A program made the translations under genes and the position numbers. Below are positions 42,600-56,140 of a stretch of DNA of 64,000 nt, one piece after another; within the stretch, counting starts at the first letter, position 1, and every line of letters begins with the position of its first letter. The notes beneath the pieces are model-generated. The model saw only the letters and a list, made by a program, of their open reading frames with translations, ran no database searches and had not been told where the DNA came from. The stretch is from Heterobilharzia americana (lineage: Eukaryota > Platyhelminthes > Trematoda > Strigeidida > Schistosomatidae): NCBI GenBank assembly GCA_944470555.2, contig OX104130.1:70189160-70253159 (forward strand), written 5' to 3'.

Positions 42600-45500
42600 G
42601 CAACATCGCCTGGTTAAATAGTTCACTAGTTAATAGCCGGTTCTAAGCCCGGGTAAAGAGGGAAGGTTGGATATAGCGTAAACTAGCAACCCAACCTCGT
42701 AAAACCAATCCAATCACCAAAGAAACTTCAAAGCACAAACAAAATATAAAAAATAAAAAACAAAATTATTCCTCGCTAAAATATAACAGACGAAATGACG
42801 CCGGTTGCTGAAAGCCTTCGGGAAACCAGTCGGTCGATGTGCCTTACCGCCATAGATGAAAGAGAAAGTAAACATGGAGACATTGAATGCCCACACCATC
42901 CTTGAACCTAGCAAGGCCACACAGATTGCAAACGAGATGAGAAGGTATCACACTGAAGGGCTAGGAATTTCCGAAAGCAGGTGGAATGGGAGTGGACTCT
43001 CCAAAACTGTCAACTGGAAAACCAGTAATCTACTCCAGTGTTGTCACCGAGACGACAACCACGAGCACACTGACTTATGAAGCGGTTATCATGATGTCCC
43101 CATAAACATCGAAGCCTCTCATACAGTGAGAATCAATCTCCTCTTGCAGGATCATAACAGCAAGGTTCAACTCGAAAGGAAGGAAATTCACAATCATACA
43201 ATGCTACGCTACTCTACGCACACAAAAATAATGCAGACGAAGAGAAGAAGGAAGAATTCTACAGACAACTGCAATCAACACTGGACAAGACCCCGTCCCA
43301 GGTGGCGACATCAAACTTCTAATCAACGACATGAATGCGAAACTGGGAGAGGACAACACAGAAAGAGAACTAACCATGGGTCGAGAAGCACTCGGTGAAA
43401 TGATGAACGAGAACGGAGTACTGTTCGCAGAATTATGTGCATTCAAAGATTTGGTGATTACAGGTAGTGTGTTCAACCAAGTACAAGGATATTCACAAAG
43501 TGACATGCAGTTGATTTCACCAGACACCAAACACACTAAAAATCAAATCGACTTCATCTCAATCTCAAGAAAGTTGCGATGCAGCCTACTTGACACAAGG
43601 TCAAGAAGAGGAGCAGATGTAGGCTCAGACCACTCACTATCCAGTGCAAGGAACCTGCCTTCCAAATCAAGTTGAAGGCCTCCACAGAAGTTGATGATGA
43701 TAGACCACAGTTCAAGTTCAACACCCGGAACAAAAATAAAGGACGAAACTACAAAGGAGATCTTCACGGCAGCCATCAAGACGAAATGGGAGATATCGAG
43801 CAACATCCCTGAAGAAACCTGTGTGGAAGAACACTGGAAGTCTTTGAAAGCTATGTGGAAAGAAACCTGCACAACCGTATTAGGAAGGAAGAAGAAGCAA
43901 ACAAGGAATGGATCTCCACGGACACATTGAAGCTGATAGAGTAGGGAGCTGAAGATGGGGAAACAGAAGATAAATCAGTGCAGTACAAGGATGCACAACG
44001 ACGAGAAGATGAACTGAGTACAATGTATAAAACACCACACTGGACAAAACAATGAAGAAGACTGCATGCAAACACAAAAGACACTTCTACGATACACTTG
44101 CAAGTGAAGCAGAACAGGCTGCAGACTGGTAGGAGAGACAGAAAGACTTGACAACATTGTATCAAATAACCAGGTTACTATCTGGGATGGAAGAGATCAA
44201 CACAGATGAAAACAATAAAAGATGATGAAGGAAATCTAATTACCAAAGAAGAGAAACAAAGGAAACTATGGCTGACCACTTCAAAAAGCTCTCGAATCAA
44301 CCACCACCTGCACTTGGTACAGAAATACCGCCTGCAGCCCAGCCACAGAACCACCAGTGAACATGAGTCCTCCAACAAAAGTCGAAGCCTTGAATGCCAT
44401 ACTGAAATGCGGAAAGCAGCAGGGCCAGATGGAATCCCACCAGAAGTACTTACGGCAGATGCAGAGACAACAGCGGACATGTTCACACCACACCACTATT
44501 GCATGAGGTCTGGAAGAGAGGAAAGGTACCTGCCCATTGATTGGAAAAAGGGATATTTTGTCAGTTTCCTGGGGAAAGAAGACCTGAGTGTTTACAAGAA
44601 CTGTCGAGGAATCATGCCTCTGTCCACCCAAGCAAAATACTAGATCGCATCATCTTGGAGAGACTAAACAATGCACTGGATTCAAAACTACAACCTGAAC
44701 AGGATAGCTGGCTGGATTCAGGAAGTACAAATCATGTGCGGACCAAATTTCAACGCTACACTATGCATCATCATACAACAGAGTATAGAATGACAGCCAA
44801 CTGGATCTCTACCTCATCTTCATTGACTTTGAAAAGGCATTTGACAGCGTCGACTGACAAGTAATTTGGAAACTGCTTCAACACTACACAATACCACAAA
44901 CCCTCACCAGTCTCATTCAGCAACTATATGAAGATGCCACATGCCAAGTAATTCACAACGGGAAGCTCACTGATGCCTCTGAAGTGAAGTGAAGAGAGGA
45001 AGGAGTGAAACAAGGCTGCTCACTATTACCCATGATGTTTCTGATTGTAGTGGACTGGATCATGCAGCAAACGATGAGGATCGAGATAGGTGGGATAAGC
45101 TGGACCGCGAAAAACAACCTAGAAGATTTGGATTTCGCCAACGATGACTTGTGTCTGATGTCACACAAACTCGAAGATCTACAGGCGAAAACTAACAAGT
45201 TGTCAGAAGAGATAGAGCGAGGCAGCGAAGATGGGACTTCCCTCAGGTGAACGTAGAGAAGACAGAGGTGATGAACACACCCAACCAACAACAGCAAAAC
45301 AACAACAAGCTCCAATCACCATCAAGGGGAGAAACGTAAAGGCAGTAGCCTCCTCCACCTACCTAGGCAGCACTCTTTCAACTACAGATGATAGCATAGA
45401 TGAGGACGTCAAAGCAGACAGGATCGGAAAGACAGCAAGACAGGCGTTCATTAACCTGCAACCAGTGTGGAGATCTTCTGCACTCAGCATACAGTGTGAA

Positions 45501-46017
45501 CAATATCCGGATTTTCAATACCAACTTCAGTCAAGTCAGTGCTTCTGTATGGTCCAGAGACTTGGCGCGTTACGAAAAACATTTCCAACAAACTACAGAC
45601 ATTCATCAACAACTGCCCACGCTGGCTCATTACTGAAGATCAGATGAGAAGGCCAGAAATAATAAGTAACAAGGAACTCTGGCCAGCTGGCAATGAACCA
45701 ATGAAGCGAGAACCTATCGCTGGACAAATATGCACTGGAAGGAAGTGAAGATGGATTTTATTGGGGATACACTGAGAAGGCCGACTAGGGACATCACGCG
45801 TCAGGTCAGCCGCTCTAGTGGAACCCAGATGGGAAACGACGAGTTGGGCGTGTGAGGTGAGGGTGACATGGAGGAGATCGTGTGAGGAGGAAATGACAGC
45901 TTTTTGGTTATCGTGGAGCCATGTTCAAGAGATTTCAGAGAAGAGAGGGCACTGGAGACGTTCTACTGAAGCCCTATGTTCCATAGGAACCCAAGGGACA
46001 ATTAATAATAATAATAA
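42600..46017 (+). mobile_element. full-length, decayed RTE retrotransposon
   Basis: Starts with 'CATCGCCTGGTTAAATAG' and the conserved 5' UTR block, carries the endonuclease start ATGACGCCGGTTG at 42795, and ends in GGAACCCAAGGGAC plus an AAT-repeat tail (about 46000-46017). It is about 3.4 kb long. It is complete from end to end but broken by many frameshifts and stops. It keeps the base pair GG (ATCTTCACGGCAGCC, about 43764) at the place where the copy 11719-14991 has lost one base. Confidence 0.85.
42795..45995 (+). pseudogene. RTE endonuclease-reverse transcriptase remnant
   Basis: Pieces in order: ETLNAHTILEPSKATQIA (42874 on; the catalytic Asn block GTWNVRTM is altered to 'ETLNAHT'), LGISESRWNGSG, DMNAKLGEDNTERELTMG (43328 on), NQIDFISISRKLR (about 43535), SDHSL, VEEHWKSLKAMWKETC (about 43825), RKAAGPDGIPPEVL (44414 on), MFLIVVDWIMQQTM (45035 on), DFANDDLCLMSHKLEDL (about 45130-45185; FADD altered to FANDD), and RVTWRRSCEEEM (about 45860). 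Both active sites are damaged. At least ten frame changes separate these parts. Confidence 0.82.
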
Positions 46018-46026
46018 TTAAAGTCA
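46018..46026. repeat. probable target-site duplication, right copy
   Basis: TTAAAGTCA, one base different from 42591-42599. Confidence 0.55.
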
Positions 46027-48673
46027 ACATGCGTAATCTAAGAAATAGCATACTAAATGCTGTATGAACAATGATTAGTCTACATTGCATTACTGAGACA
46101 CTGAAACTAATTTAAAAGTGCAACCAGCTCTGAAGCATATGCTTTGACGTGCTTTTGTCTACGAATCAAACTTTAACGAATACTCTCTATGAAGTATGCT
46201 AAACAAACGAATAAATTTGGATTCATTATCACAATTAAAAACCCTAGCATATTGTGTTGTAATTTGAAACGAAACTTGAAATTTTGGCATTCTCTTGCAC
46301 TTATTATTACTAATTCATATGACATTTCAACACTTCTTTCAACATGCAAGAAATAACTCATTACGTAACTAAACCTACTACATTCAGATGTAAAAATAAA
46401 TTAAGTATTGCTTCTCCTCTTCATTTTTTTTTAACTTCGAACATGTTTTTGAATGCATAAATTCACATGAAAATAGAATCTATTCTCCTCATATTCAATG
46501 CTATTGCTTTTTGGTACGTCTGAGAACATTACTTTTTTACAATATGCAACTCATAACAAGGAAAATTTTACTTTCTTGCTTAATAACGGTTATCGATATA
46601 GTTAACATAACTTACTGACGTCATTTGGAAAACCACTGGGAATATAGGGATACTGGATAGCTTTTCGTCTTAACTTGTAGATCCTCATTCTTCCCTAGCA
46701 GTAAATTGAGCCCAGAAAAGTCGGACTGTAAAGTACTAATCTTTACAAACTACTAGTTGAATCAGTCTCAGCCCTCAAGGTTATCTGCTTATAAACAGAT
46801 ACCCCCAATGTTATCTGTGAGGCAAACCATGTTGGAAATAAGGTGGATACTCATCGATGACACTGTGATTTCCATACTGTATCACAAAGTGAAAGGAGTG
46901 GTAGCTGATGAGTTATTGGTTTCCACCCCAGTAGTAGAATGGTTACGTGGATTGGATCTCACATGAGGTCTTGTATACTCACTACTCAGGAGTCCGAAAC
47001 TAAGAAGAAGTAGCTACATAATCCTATCTGGGTATCAAAAGTCCTATAACTCGTTACAGTTGATGATGAAAGCTACCTTGCATAACCATTATATACTGGG
47101 TTGTTCTCTAACAGCATCGTAAACTGTGAATAAATTTGTCAATATTCACCTGACCATTTAGATCTTCACAACTCTTTCACCTTATTAAAAGAGGTAATTT
47201 ATTCTTCCCCTAAAATGTGTATTCACTAATGAATATAGAATACGAAACACTAAACAGGCTATTTTCCCACAGCATAATTTGATATCAATCTGCTATGTAG
47301 CCATATCTGTTGTTAGAACTTGTTAAAATTACCTTAAATATTTTTTATTAAGGCAAATGTAACTGTCTTATTACTTTTTACGAACAAATAAGTTATGTCA
47401 CGTTTATTTACGAAAAGTAAAGTGTCCAACTTCACATAAGAAGACTGAAAAGAAAAAGCTAGAAAATGAATCTGTACAATGAATTCATTTATTTTTGTGA
47501 ATGTTTATTGAATTATTTCAATACATAAAGTGCATATTTAAGAAGCAATTTGTATTTCTAATCATCATTTGATCATTTGGAAAAATCTAACAACTGTTTC
47601 TGTATTGTGGGTGATCTAAAGTTTTCTTTAAACGAACTACTGAATCCTAAAATATTGTCATTTATTTGAAAAAATTTAATTAAGTGTTAATTACGTGGAA
47701 AGTAAAAATAGTTTATTAACCAAAAAAAATATGTGAAACTAAATTATATCTATAGTTAAGAGACTGAAATTATTGTTATATCACAGCTTATCAGTAAATG
47801 TTAGACATTCTACCTTATTTTAGTAAACACCGAAAGTAAACCCACTTACATAAAGATACTTTATGAGATGTATGCTTACACCTGGCAGTACAATCTATAT
47901 TATATCTGAGATAGTCTGTCTTTTCAATTCCTTCAGCTGTTGAAAACCATTGGCTACAGACGCTTTCGTGATATGGCTAAAAATTGATCATAGTGGTACA
48001 GATGTGTACTCAGTCTGTCATCTTCAAAGTTTTGAATGTTTTCATTAACCTCTATCCATTTATTCTCTTGGATTGCATACACTTATTGTATAACTAATTT
48101 TCACTATTTTTAGATCCTTCCCGTTTTTACATACTGCTGTAAAGTGTGGCAGAGTAAATCGATCCACACCTATTCAGGGTTCTGCGCTGATTTGTCTATG
48201 TTTACCTATCTTTCTGTCCATCTATCTATCTATTATCCATCAGCCCACCCGTTCTGCAATGTGCCTCTCTGTCCGTCTGTGCATTTAATTATCCTAACCA
48301 CACCTTTGTTTAGTGATTAAGCAGTTAAAGTTACTGATACAAAATATGTAATTCACTACTCCTATTCAGCAGGTCAGTCTCTCTCTTTATTAAGAATTCT
48401 CTGAAGATTGTAATATAACTTTGAGTTTTTTCATCATATTCTTCTTCTATTACCTTACTTTTCTATCGTGCACTTCAGTTAATTTGCCAGTTACATGAAA
48501 TCATTTGCAAGGGAAATACCGAATATTTGTTTCATATTATAATAATTAATATTTTACAGCGTTTTGTACAAAAAATTCTAAAACGTTATCTACGCAGAAT
48601 AAACCACATCTACTCATTCTTTATGTTTAAATGGCATGTGGGCCTTCTAATTCTAAAGTTTGTGAACTTATCT
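46027..48673. other. gene-free stretch with a short microsatellite
   Basis: No gene was recognised. A short TCTA repeat lies at about 48217-48233 within pyrimidine-rich DNA (48180-48290). The open frame 46757-46966 has no recognised family. Confidence 0.5.
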
Positions 48674-48970
48674 ACTGATACTTTTAATTTCCTGCTGCTT
48701 TACTGCGTCAAACTTCTCGACCTTTGTCGGGAAGTGGGCTACTATGTGAATATATCAGTACTACCTAAATATTCATTATATTGTAGTTGACTTGGTGGCT
48801 AGCGGTAAAATCAAGGAAGTGCATTTCGTCCTATATGACACACGAAAGTGAAGTGAGCTGTAAAATAGTGAACATTTGGTTAGTTTTGAGGCACCCGCAT
48901 GGGAGCTGATTTGCCGGCACAGGTCGAGCAATTTGACGCAGTATAGCAACGGGAAATTACAAGTATCAAT
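48674..48970. repeat. inverted pair of about 112-bp repeats with hammerhead remnant in the middle
   Basis: Left arm 48674-48785 (plus) and right arm 48860-48970 (minus) share ACTGCGTCAAA, CTCGACCT.TG and a similar end, each reading LLYCVKLLDLCR in one frame. The spacer, read on the minus strand, holds CATATAGGACGAAATGCAC and 'CCGCTAGCCACC', the 3' half of the hammerhead SINE (48794-48846). The right arm plus spacer thus form one minus-strand SINE-type unit, and the left arm is a second partial unit in opposite orientation. Confidence 0.6.
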
Positions 48971-49009
48971 AAACAGCAACTGATATTCATTGCATAAGTG
49001 GTGGCTCTC

Positions 49010-49175
49010 TTGCCCCAGTGGCCTAGTGAATAATTGTTTAATGTTTGAAGCGATAGGTTTCGGGTTCGACTTCCAATGGGAACATTATCACTCACTGGGG
49101 GTGCAGGCACATTCAGCTGATAAGTTCTAAGTACGACGGAACCTGCGCCATGGATTTGTCAAACTAAATTCATTC
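49010..49175 (+). repeat. hammerhead SINE with tRNA-like promoter half
   Basis: tRNA-like part with GGTTTCGGGTTCGACTTCC as box B, AACATTATCACTCACTGGGG, then CTGATAA (49117-49123), GTTCTAAGTACGAC, GGAAC and GCCATGGATTTG, aligned base for base with the family consensus. Core changes: CTGATGA to CTGATAA, GAAA to GGAA, GTC to GCC. Inactive as a ribozyme. Confidence 0.65.
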
Positions 49176-49664
49176 TTAACATTTAAATTATACTCACTGG
49201 TATGCAGCTTTAAAGAAGGAGTAGCAAAATGCAAGTAATACATCTTATTTTAGAAAATTCATTGTTTTCGGTGCATTCATGAAAGTGAACAGTTGACTAA
49301 AATCTTTTGCATTGAACTTCACAAATTGAATGATTGATCTTCAACAAAATATTACATAAATCCAATGAGATTTTTCAGTATATTTCATTTAACAGATTTC
49401 ACCTAGTTTTGTAATAACGACTTGCTTTTTGTTGATTAAAGAATGAGTTGAAATTTGACTAAGAATTTATCATGAAAGTCTGAATGAATAAATGAGTATC
49501 TTAAAAATGAACAGAAAAGTATTTTTATTTTAGTTGTAAACAGAAGACTGTATTAGTATTTTTCGAAATATTACGTGTTTCATAAGCTTTTACTTACATA
49601 GAATGACTCGAACACAAACAAAAACTGCTATTCAAGTGCCAATACCTGTCAAACGTATTCTCCA

Positions 49665-50262
49665 ATAAAGTTGGAAGTGAAATAGTGGAGAACATTTGTA
49701 ACTCAGGTGGATGGTCTTGGTTGTATTGCATTCTCTGAGGTGGACGGCTTCATCGTGAAGCTCTCATTGTCTTTCTAGACAACATCATCAGTAGCACTAA
49801 CCTCAGAGTGAATAGCGAGTTATCAATATCTCTTGGGAGTGATTTAGTAGCTCGCCATGATGAAGCGATTTGTGAATGGTAATTTCCTTTGACTCTTGAC
49901 CACTGACTACATGAATTTTTCTGTTGGCTCTTTCTCCGCCTGACGTCCCACATTGTAGTTGCTCATTAGTTTTCTTATTGGTTGATAGATTGGGTCTATG
50001 TCTATATACTTATTGACTGCTGACTGACCTGAATGCCTAGGCTCTGGGAATTATCTGACATTCTATGAATTTTCTCTGTCCAGGATCTCTGCATTTTCGA
50101 CGTTGAATTCATGTACGTAGTCTTCCATGCGCACATATGAGCAGTGAAATGTCGTGACGTTTAATAGCCAAATGACTTTTATGTGAGGGTGAAGAGAGCA
50201 ACCACTCTATCTAGTATAGTACTGATCCCAGTTGTTGCAGCTGATTTTGTTATAAATGTTCA
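49665..50262 (-). mobile_element. Penelope-like element (type A), endonuclease end and 3' UTR
   Basis: The minus strand matches the PLE piece in the inverted-repeat arms: endonuclease region (about 50250-49960), then the 3' UTR with GATGATGTTGTCTAGAAAG, 'CATCCACCTGAGTTACAAATG' (shortened: CATCCACC...AAATG) and the end TCTCCACTATTTC at about 49680. Heavily frameshifted. The 3' end point agrees with those at 22843 and 60990. Confidence 0.7.
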
Positions 50263-53200
50263 GCATATGCATATATGTATACTGGTTAGGAACAACTAAG
50301 CAAACAGTGATAGCTTTTTATGTATTCAGTAAAGAAACTAGTTTCTCATGGCTAAGTTATGTAAAGATAATCCATTGCCTCAAACCTAAATTGTAGGTAA
50401 GCAAAGGGGATATTTATTTACCCTAAACGATTTAGTGCTTATATATACTTTAGATTTTGTTCACTATTATTTTGCCGTATATGAAGCAGCGAAGAAAACT
50501 TTATCCACGACCAGATGACTTCCAAAGCTGTATGATGGTTTCTACATTCATTTTGGGGAATATAGTTGTAAATTTTTTGTACCTGAATATCTGCTACATT
50601 TGTGCAGGCACCGAATTAGGTGAATGGTCAGGACAGGAGATGAATCGTTGAGTCACTTTTGAACTATAGAATACTTAAAATTGGAAACAACGCAAAACGT
50701 TAGCGAATGGAGCCAGGTTTAAGACCATCCTAGCAACAAATAAAACGATACATTAGGTTTCGTTGTTTTACAAAATATCAGCCTTCCAACCATAGATGGG
50801 GCAACTAATTAACAGCTTCAGTAGTTGCTAAGGTGGTCTTTCCAAACGTTCATTATGTGATTATATGTAAAAAAAAACCACGTAAGTTATGATCTATTCA
50901 AACGGGGAACGGGAATACAAGTCAGATTATATACCATGATATCGAAAAATATGGTAACGAACTTTGTCACTAAACGTAGAAACTTAATTATCATATTAAA
51001 TTTCTTTGCAAAAACTTGCCTGGCTCTACGCTTTAATCGTGAGTTGATTAAACTATGACGAATTGTGTGTGGTTTATTTTTGTAGAAATCTATGTGTATG
51101 GACAGTAAAATAATCCGTTGTCCCATACGAAGGTCTAGTTTGAACTCCTTCATAGAAATAATGATACGAAAATATCAAAAACGTATATTTCACTTCCTTG
51201 TTCAATCTTTGGTTGTACAATCATCCTTCTGAAAATACAACTACTAACCATTCAGTGTAAAACTGCATAAAATGATTTGCACGATGTGTGTGTCAGTGCA
51301 TTTGTTATTTAATGAAACAATGAAATAATCAATTGCATGCGTATGTACAATATGAGATTTGATATGCACCTGCCTATAATTTATATCATCATATAGGCTT
51401 ATTTGATATTGGTATGGTCCCACTAAATTGTTCGTTAGATAACTAAAAGATGAACAATAAGGAGGATCATCATAACACTGATGCATTCGATCATCTGAAA
51501 CCATGCTCTGATATTCATTAAACGGTAATGATGAGACTGTTAATAAACATGTGAAATTTGTTCTTTCTGCAAATTAACTACTACATATATGGGGATAACT
51601 AATCTCAAGTTTTTGAATATACAGCTCAGACTTCTGTTCATGCATAGTTAGTGCATCAGTTGTACTCAGATGGTATGAAAACAGACCTATGAAGTAGTTC
51701 AGCTTAGTCCTTTAAATTACTTTCAAGCATGATTCATGAGGAATTGTATTCAAGTAACTAACACTGATCAAAGTGCACCACGACGATGAGTTTACCAGCT
51801 TGGTGGTCAAACTGTGAAATTATCGATCTAATCGGGACTAGAAATTAATTGATCTCCAGTGACTTATAAACGTTGGAATTGAATTACCTGGCAACATTAG
51901 GTGTTCACATATTGTTGATATTTTCGCGATTCTTCGCTAGCTTTTGATTCGCAGAACTATATGATACAAGACAAATTGTTTACGAAAGACATACTTTCGA
52001 TGTCAGTTGTAATCATAAATATCACCATCGCTTCTTCAAAAGTGTTAACACTAAACAGCCAAACCACGTGAAATAACCCAGTCTTACTTTTCCCTCATAA
52101 AGATAATTAAATTATCCATCGCAGCTAGTTCCACAAAAGCGTGTAAATGGGTAGATACACATGGAGCTGATTATTCTGAAACGTATCCTAATTACATTCC
52201 CTCACAAACATCACTGCTGGTGACCTTTCCCATAATCTTTGCCTAAGCTAACCGAACTTACAATATGATTTGTTATCATGATAATAATACGCTTTCCTTG
52301 TGCACTGACCACTGAATTATGTAGCTAAGGGAATACTAGTACTACCAATTTTAATATCAAGCTAGACGAAACCTCTTTACAATCAGTACTGACAAATACG
52401 CTTGTAAAATGTAGATAAAACGTTTTAATAAGTGCCTCTGGGGGAGGTTCCGAGCTCAGGAAATGAATTTAATTGATGCCACAACTTCTATTGTTCCTAG
52501 TTTACCAAGAATGCCAACAATATCCCAAGAAATTCAGTTCGCAGGGTAAAAAAAGGCAGTTTTCAACCTAAAATACTGACTGAAAGCGTTTCCATCTTTT
52601 TGGCATTGTAGGTGAACTGAAACGAAATGAAATCTAAAATTTATTTTGTATATTTATCTACTATATTAACAATTTAGTAGTTAAAACTTAAAACTAAATT
52701 TATCTCGGCAGTTAATGGTATCAATGGTGTGTATTTGTTTCCTGTTATCAATATTTCAAAAACAGAAACAATAATTACTCAGTGTCTGGAAATTTCATCA
52801 TAGATTATTTCATTCGAAAAATCTTAGGAGTTCTAAATGTCAAATAAGCTCACGTAGAAAATTGTCATTGTTTTATCAAAACGATATTTGGAATACAAGA
52901 AGAACCAAAATAGTATTCTTAACCTGGGCATAGAAGTCCTTCACTCAGTCAAATCCACCTATTTTCCAGCAAAATAGCTTCTTCTACGGGATTCTCAACC
53001 GTAAATGACTGTCAGTATAATGAATAGCTTGAAGTTTGTAACGTTTACCATGTTACAAAGATACCTATATGGAAAAATTTGATGTTGTAGAATGTCTGAT
53101 AAATCTTTCTTTCATTCCTTATAGAAGAGATCAACAATTTCACATTTCAGTTGTGTAAATAACCTGATTTCTTGATATCTTATGGTGCCAAACTTTCCAG

Positions 53201-55640
53201 GCACGTCTAAACTGTTTTCACTTCATTTTGGTGAACAAATAAACTCTCTTATTTCGATTTCTCCTGTATATCGCAAATGCTTAAGCGAAGTTTGCTTTAC
53301 TCACTTCCAAATGTCGTTTTACTTGTGATTTGCCGTTAACCATTTTTCAAGAGTAGCTTAGTTATTCAGTCTACTTCTAGTAAACAGATTTTCAATCTCA
53401 TTCCGTTAAGAATGTTCCTAAATGTTCTGAGATATCTTGAGAATGAACTGACTTTATTCATTGCATATGTTACATTTGTATAATAAACTATTATTGTCTC
53501 TGTGGTGTTCGAGTGACACTGCTGATGTACAGTTCTGTGTTATGAATTGATGCCACAGTAGATATTATGGCACCACTTGTGTTCTGATATCTCTCGGGAA
53601 TAATTCTGAGCTACATTTGACAAGATGAAACTTTGATCACTAAACAGATTGAAAGGAGTTATTAAGATTTGTCAAAACCAAATCGTTTTTCAACCGCACA
53701 TTGACCTCAGGGTAGAATAATTGAATTTTATGATGAATCCTTAATAAGATCTTCAGATAAGATATCTGACATCACAAAATGACTTGCAGGCAAATTAGTA
53801 AAACACCTAGTCAGTAAACAAATATTTTGTTCCTTTTAGGCAAGTTTTTAAGTGCGAATTTTGAAAATACTTGTAGAACTCTCATTATCGAATTTGTCTA
53901 TTGCAACCTCATTTTGGTAGGCCAGGTACACGCTCAAACTGTTGGAAAAGGTAATCTAACACCCCTGACCGACTGACATAAATTGAGAATCACATGTTCA
54001 GTTTCTATTTGGATAATGATAAAATTTATAACACCAAGTTAGGCTGATTTTTAAGTGAATCTGTAAATTTCCATGGTTTTATTATTTAGAAATTTAAAAT
54101 ATCAGCAGTCAAGCAGCTGCATTTTTCACCTTTGTAGAACTTATGAGAAATCGAAATGTTCTGCTGTTTGTAAGTCTATGAAAGTCCATTGAGATTGTTT
54201 CCAGTGTCAAAAAAATGTTGCATCATAGCTATGAACATTGACAGAAACAAAGGTTGATTATTTTGTAGACATCAAGATTAAAGTTCAACTTTATAGAGTT
54301 AAATAGTTAAAGTATTGGGTAAATGGCTTGTAAAGGAAATAAATTTTTTTAATTTTCCAATGAATGTTCTGAATACTAATGCCCTCAGCAGGAAGAAAAA
54401 TCTTACTGTCCAACCAATTTGGAGAGCACATCTGAAATAACATGTTACATACACTATTCATAACTGAAGCACATATTTAAAACAAACTGAATTTCTCATT
54501 CATGTTACCTTTCTCACACTTTCACACCTATTCACATGTGCACACACATTCACACATTAACTTTAAACTCATGATAGCAATAACATTTATTCACGAATTA
54601 TTATCATGCATGAATAACAGGATCTGATTTATCTTCACTTACTTTTTAAATATGTGATAGCAAGTTTTATTCTTTGATGACGTGGTCTTCACGAGGTGGC
54701 AAGACCTCAGAAATTTGTCTTCATACCTCATTAAAACTTTACAAATGTATTTCTTTTATAGATTGTTTACTGAACGTGTATCGTTCAGCATGATAGACGT
54801 GTTATTTGTTGATCAGTTTGGAGGTTTTCTGGAAATTGATTTGTTGCGAAGTACTTCTCATCATACCTCGATATCAATCAGATAAACATTGGATAGCTTC
54901 GAGTACTAGATGGCGGTTAAACCAAAGTTTTGAATTCCGCTTGATTTTTACCTGAGATACCGTAGGAGATTGGACTCTCAGCCCTCAGCTCTAGTGGCAA
55001 GCATGTTTCCCCTCAACTGATTTCTCACAAACCTTCAAAATGAATAAAAGTTCTACACTTGCGAAGGAATTACCTTGAGATAAACTTTTGAAGTTCCGGT
55101 AAGAAGCATTTTCCTATAAGGTCAACCATATCTGCCGTAAAAACAAACACCCATCAATTAAACTTTATGAAAGTCGCACGATATTATGACACACTGTGAA
55201 TTAAAATGTGAACCAAGTAGGTGGGTTGTATAATGCTCAGTATGAGATCCAGTAGTCCTTAGTCTAATCCGTTTGTGGACACTGCTGTAGGGTCCCAAGC
55301 TAGGATGAAACTGTTATTCAACGACACTAAGTTCTAAGTACTTCTTAGGAAGATCTGGGCCTGTGATGATGAGAAGTTTTAAATATAAGGTGTATGTTTC
55401 TCAGCTTTTCTGAGGGAACGAATTCAACGTTGAGAAACATTGGTGTATATTAAAAATTGACATGACATCCATAAAATGCCAGACACAGGTTATTCGCACT
55501 AGCGTAACCTAACGCCTCTATTCTTCACCGTTTTTACGCTGTTTATCAGAAAATCATTTATACAATATTTCACCTACTTTTCTGTTGACGAAATATTTAC
55601 CGCCTCAGAGAAGGCATTACAAGTCAAATGCAGAAAAATG
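50263..55640. other. gene-free AT-rich stretch
   Basis: No gene, RNA or repeat family was recognised over about 5.4 kb. Open frames such as 50887-51153, 51244-51504 and 54682-54885 show no known domain. This is the 3' flank of the zinc-finger gene. Confidence 0.5.
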
Positions 55641-55663
55641 AACAAACAGTTAAGTGATAAATC

Positions 55664-55669
55664 TTTATT
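55664..55669 (-). terminator. poly(A) signal of the zinc-finger gene
   Basis: AATAAA on the minus strand, 37 nt after the TAA stop at 55706-55708. A cleavage site would follow near 55650-55640. Confidence 0.6.
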
Positions 55670-55705
55670 ATTTCATTTGTTGGACATGAATTCTAAATAA
55701 TCAAC

Positions 55706-56140
55706 TTAAAAATGAAGTGTATGACTGATGAAATCATAAACATCTAAACAGGTATGTGCACACATATTACACTTCAGTGGATTATTTACACAATGCATTC
55801 CCATATGTAGACAGAATAAGGCTTGTTGAACAAATCCAATTTGACAATATTCACAAACATATGGAAAAATTGGTTGTAAATGTCCATTGGTGTTCATTTT
55901 TTGATTATTCGTTTGAGCTATATTGGAACCTTGTCTACTGGTATGTTGAATATCTGTTGATATTTGTCCATTATTCATCTGTTCTGAATGCATACGTATC
56001 TTACCAAGATGATGACAATTTGATGTTTGAGATTTATTATGTTGGTTTTGAGATACACTGAACTTTGATCGATTATAACTCATAATTTTACGAATATTCC
56101 TGTAGGCTGTTTTTTTAGAGCACTTCCGGTCATACCGTAT
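55706..56140 (-). CDS. zinc-finger protein, last exon (C-terminal C2H2 pair)
   Basis: The exon begins after an acceptor AG at 56142-56141 (TTTTTGTTAG), in phase 0, and ends at TAA 55706-55708. It starts IRYDRKCSKKTAYRNIRK, then a Gln/Asn/His-rich stretch, then two fingers. Counting from the Met at 56083: C77-x2-C80-x12-H93-x3-H97 and C105-x2-C108-x12-H121-x2-H124, with HMGMH and KCNMC. This closely spaced final pair ending at the C-terminus resembles the Ikaros/Hunchback-type dimerisation fingers, which mediate protein contacts rather than DNA binding in those families. A nuclear transcription regulator is inferred. The exon fits the exon ending at 58238. I cannot name the gene. Confidence 0.7.
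   Translation of the reverse strand: MRYDRKCSKKTAYRNIRKIMSYNRSKFSVSQNQHNKSQTSNCHHLGKIRMHSEQMNNGQISTDIQHTSRQGSNIAQTNNQKMNTNGHLQPIFPYVCEYCQIGFVQQALFCLHMGMHCVNNPLKCNMCAHTCLDVYDFISHTLHF

Noticed and set aside
46900..46925. CTGATGAGTTATTGG as a hammerhead strand
   Set aside because: No GAAA or cleavage triplet follows at the right spacing, and no SINE flanks align.
54530..54560. CACACATTCACAC-rich stretch as a microsatellite
   Set aside because: Irregular and short.
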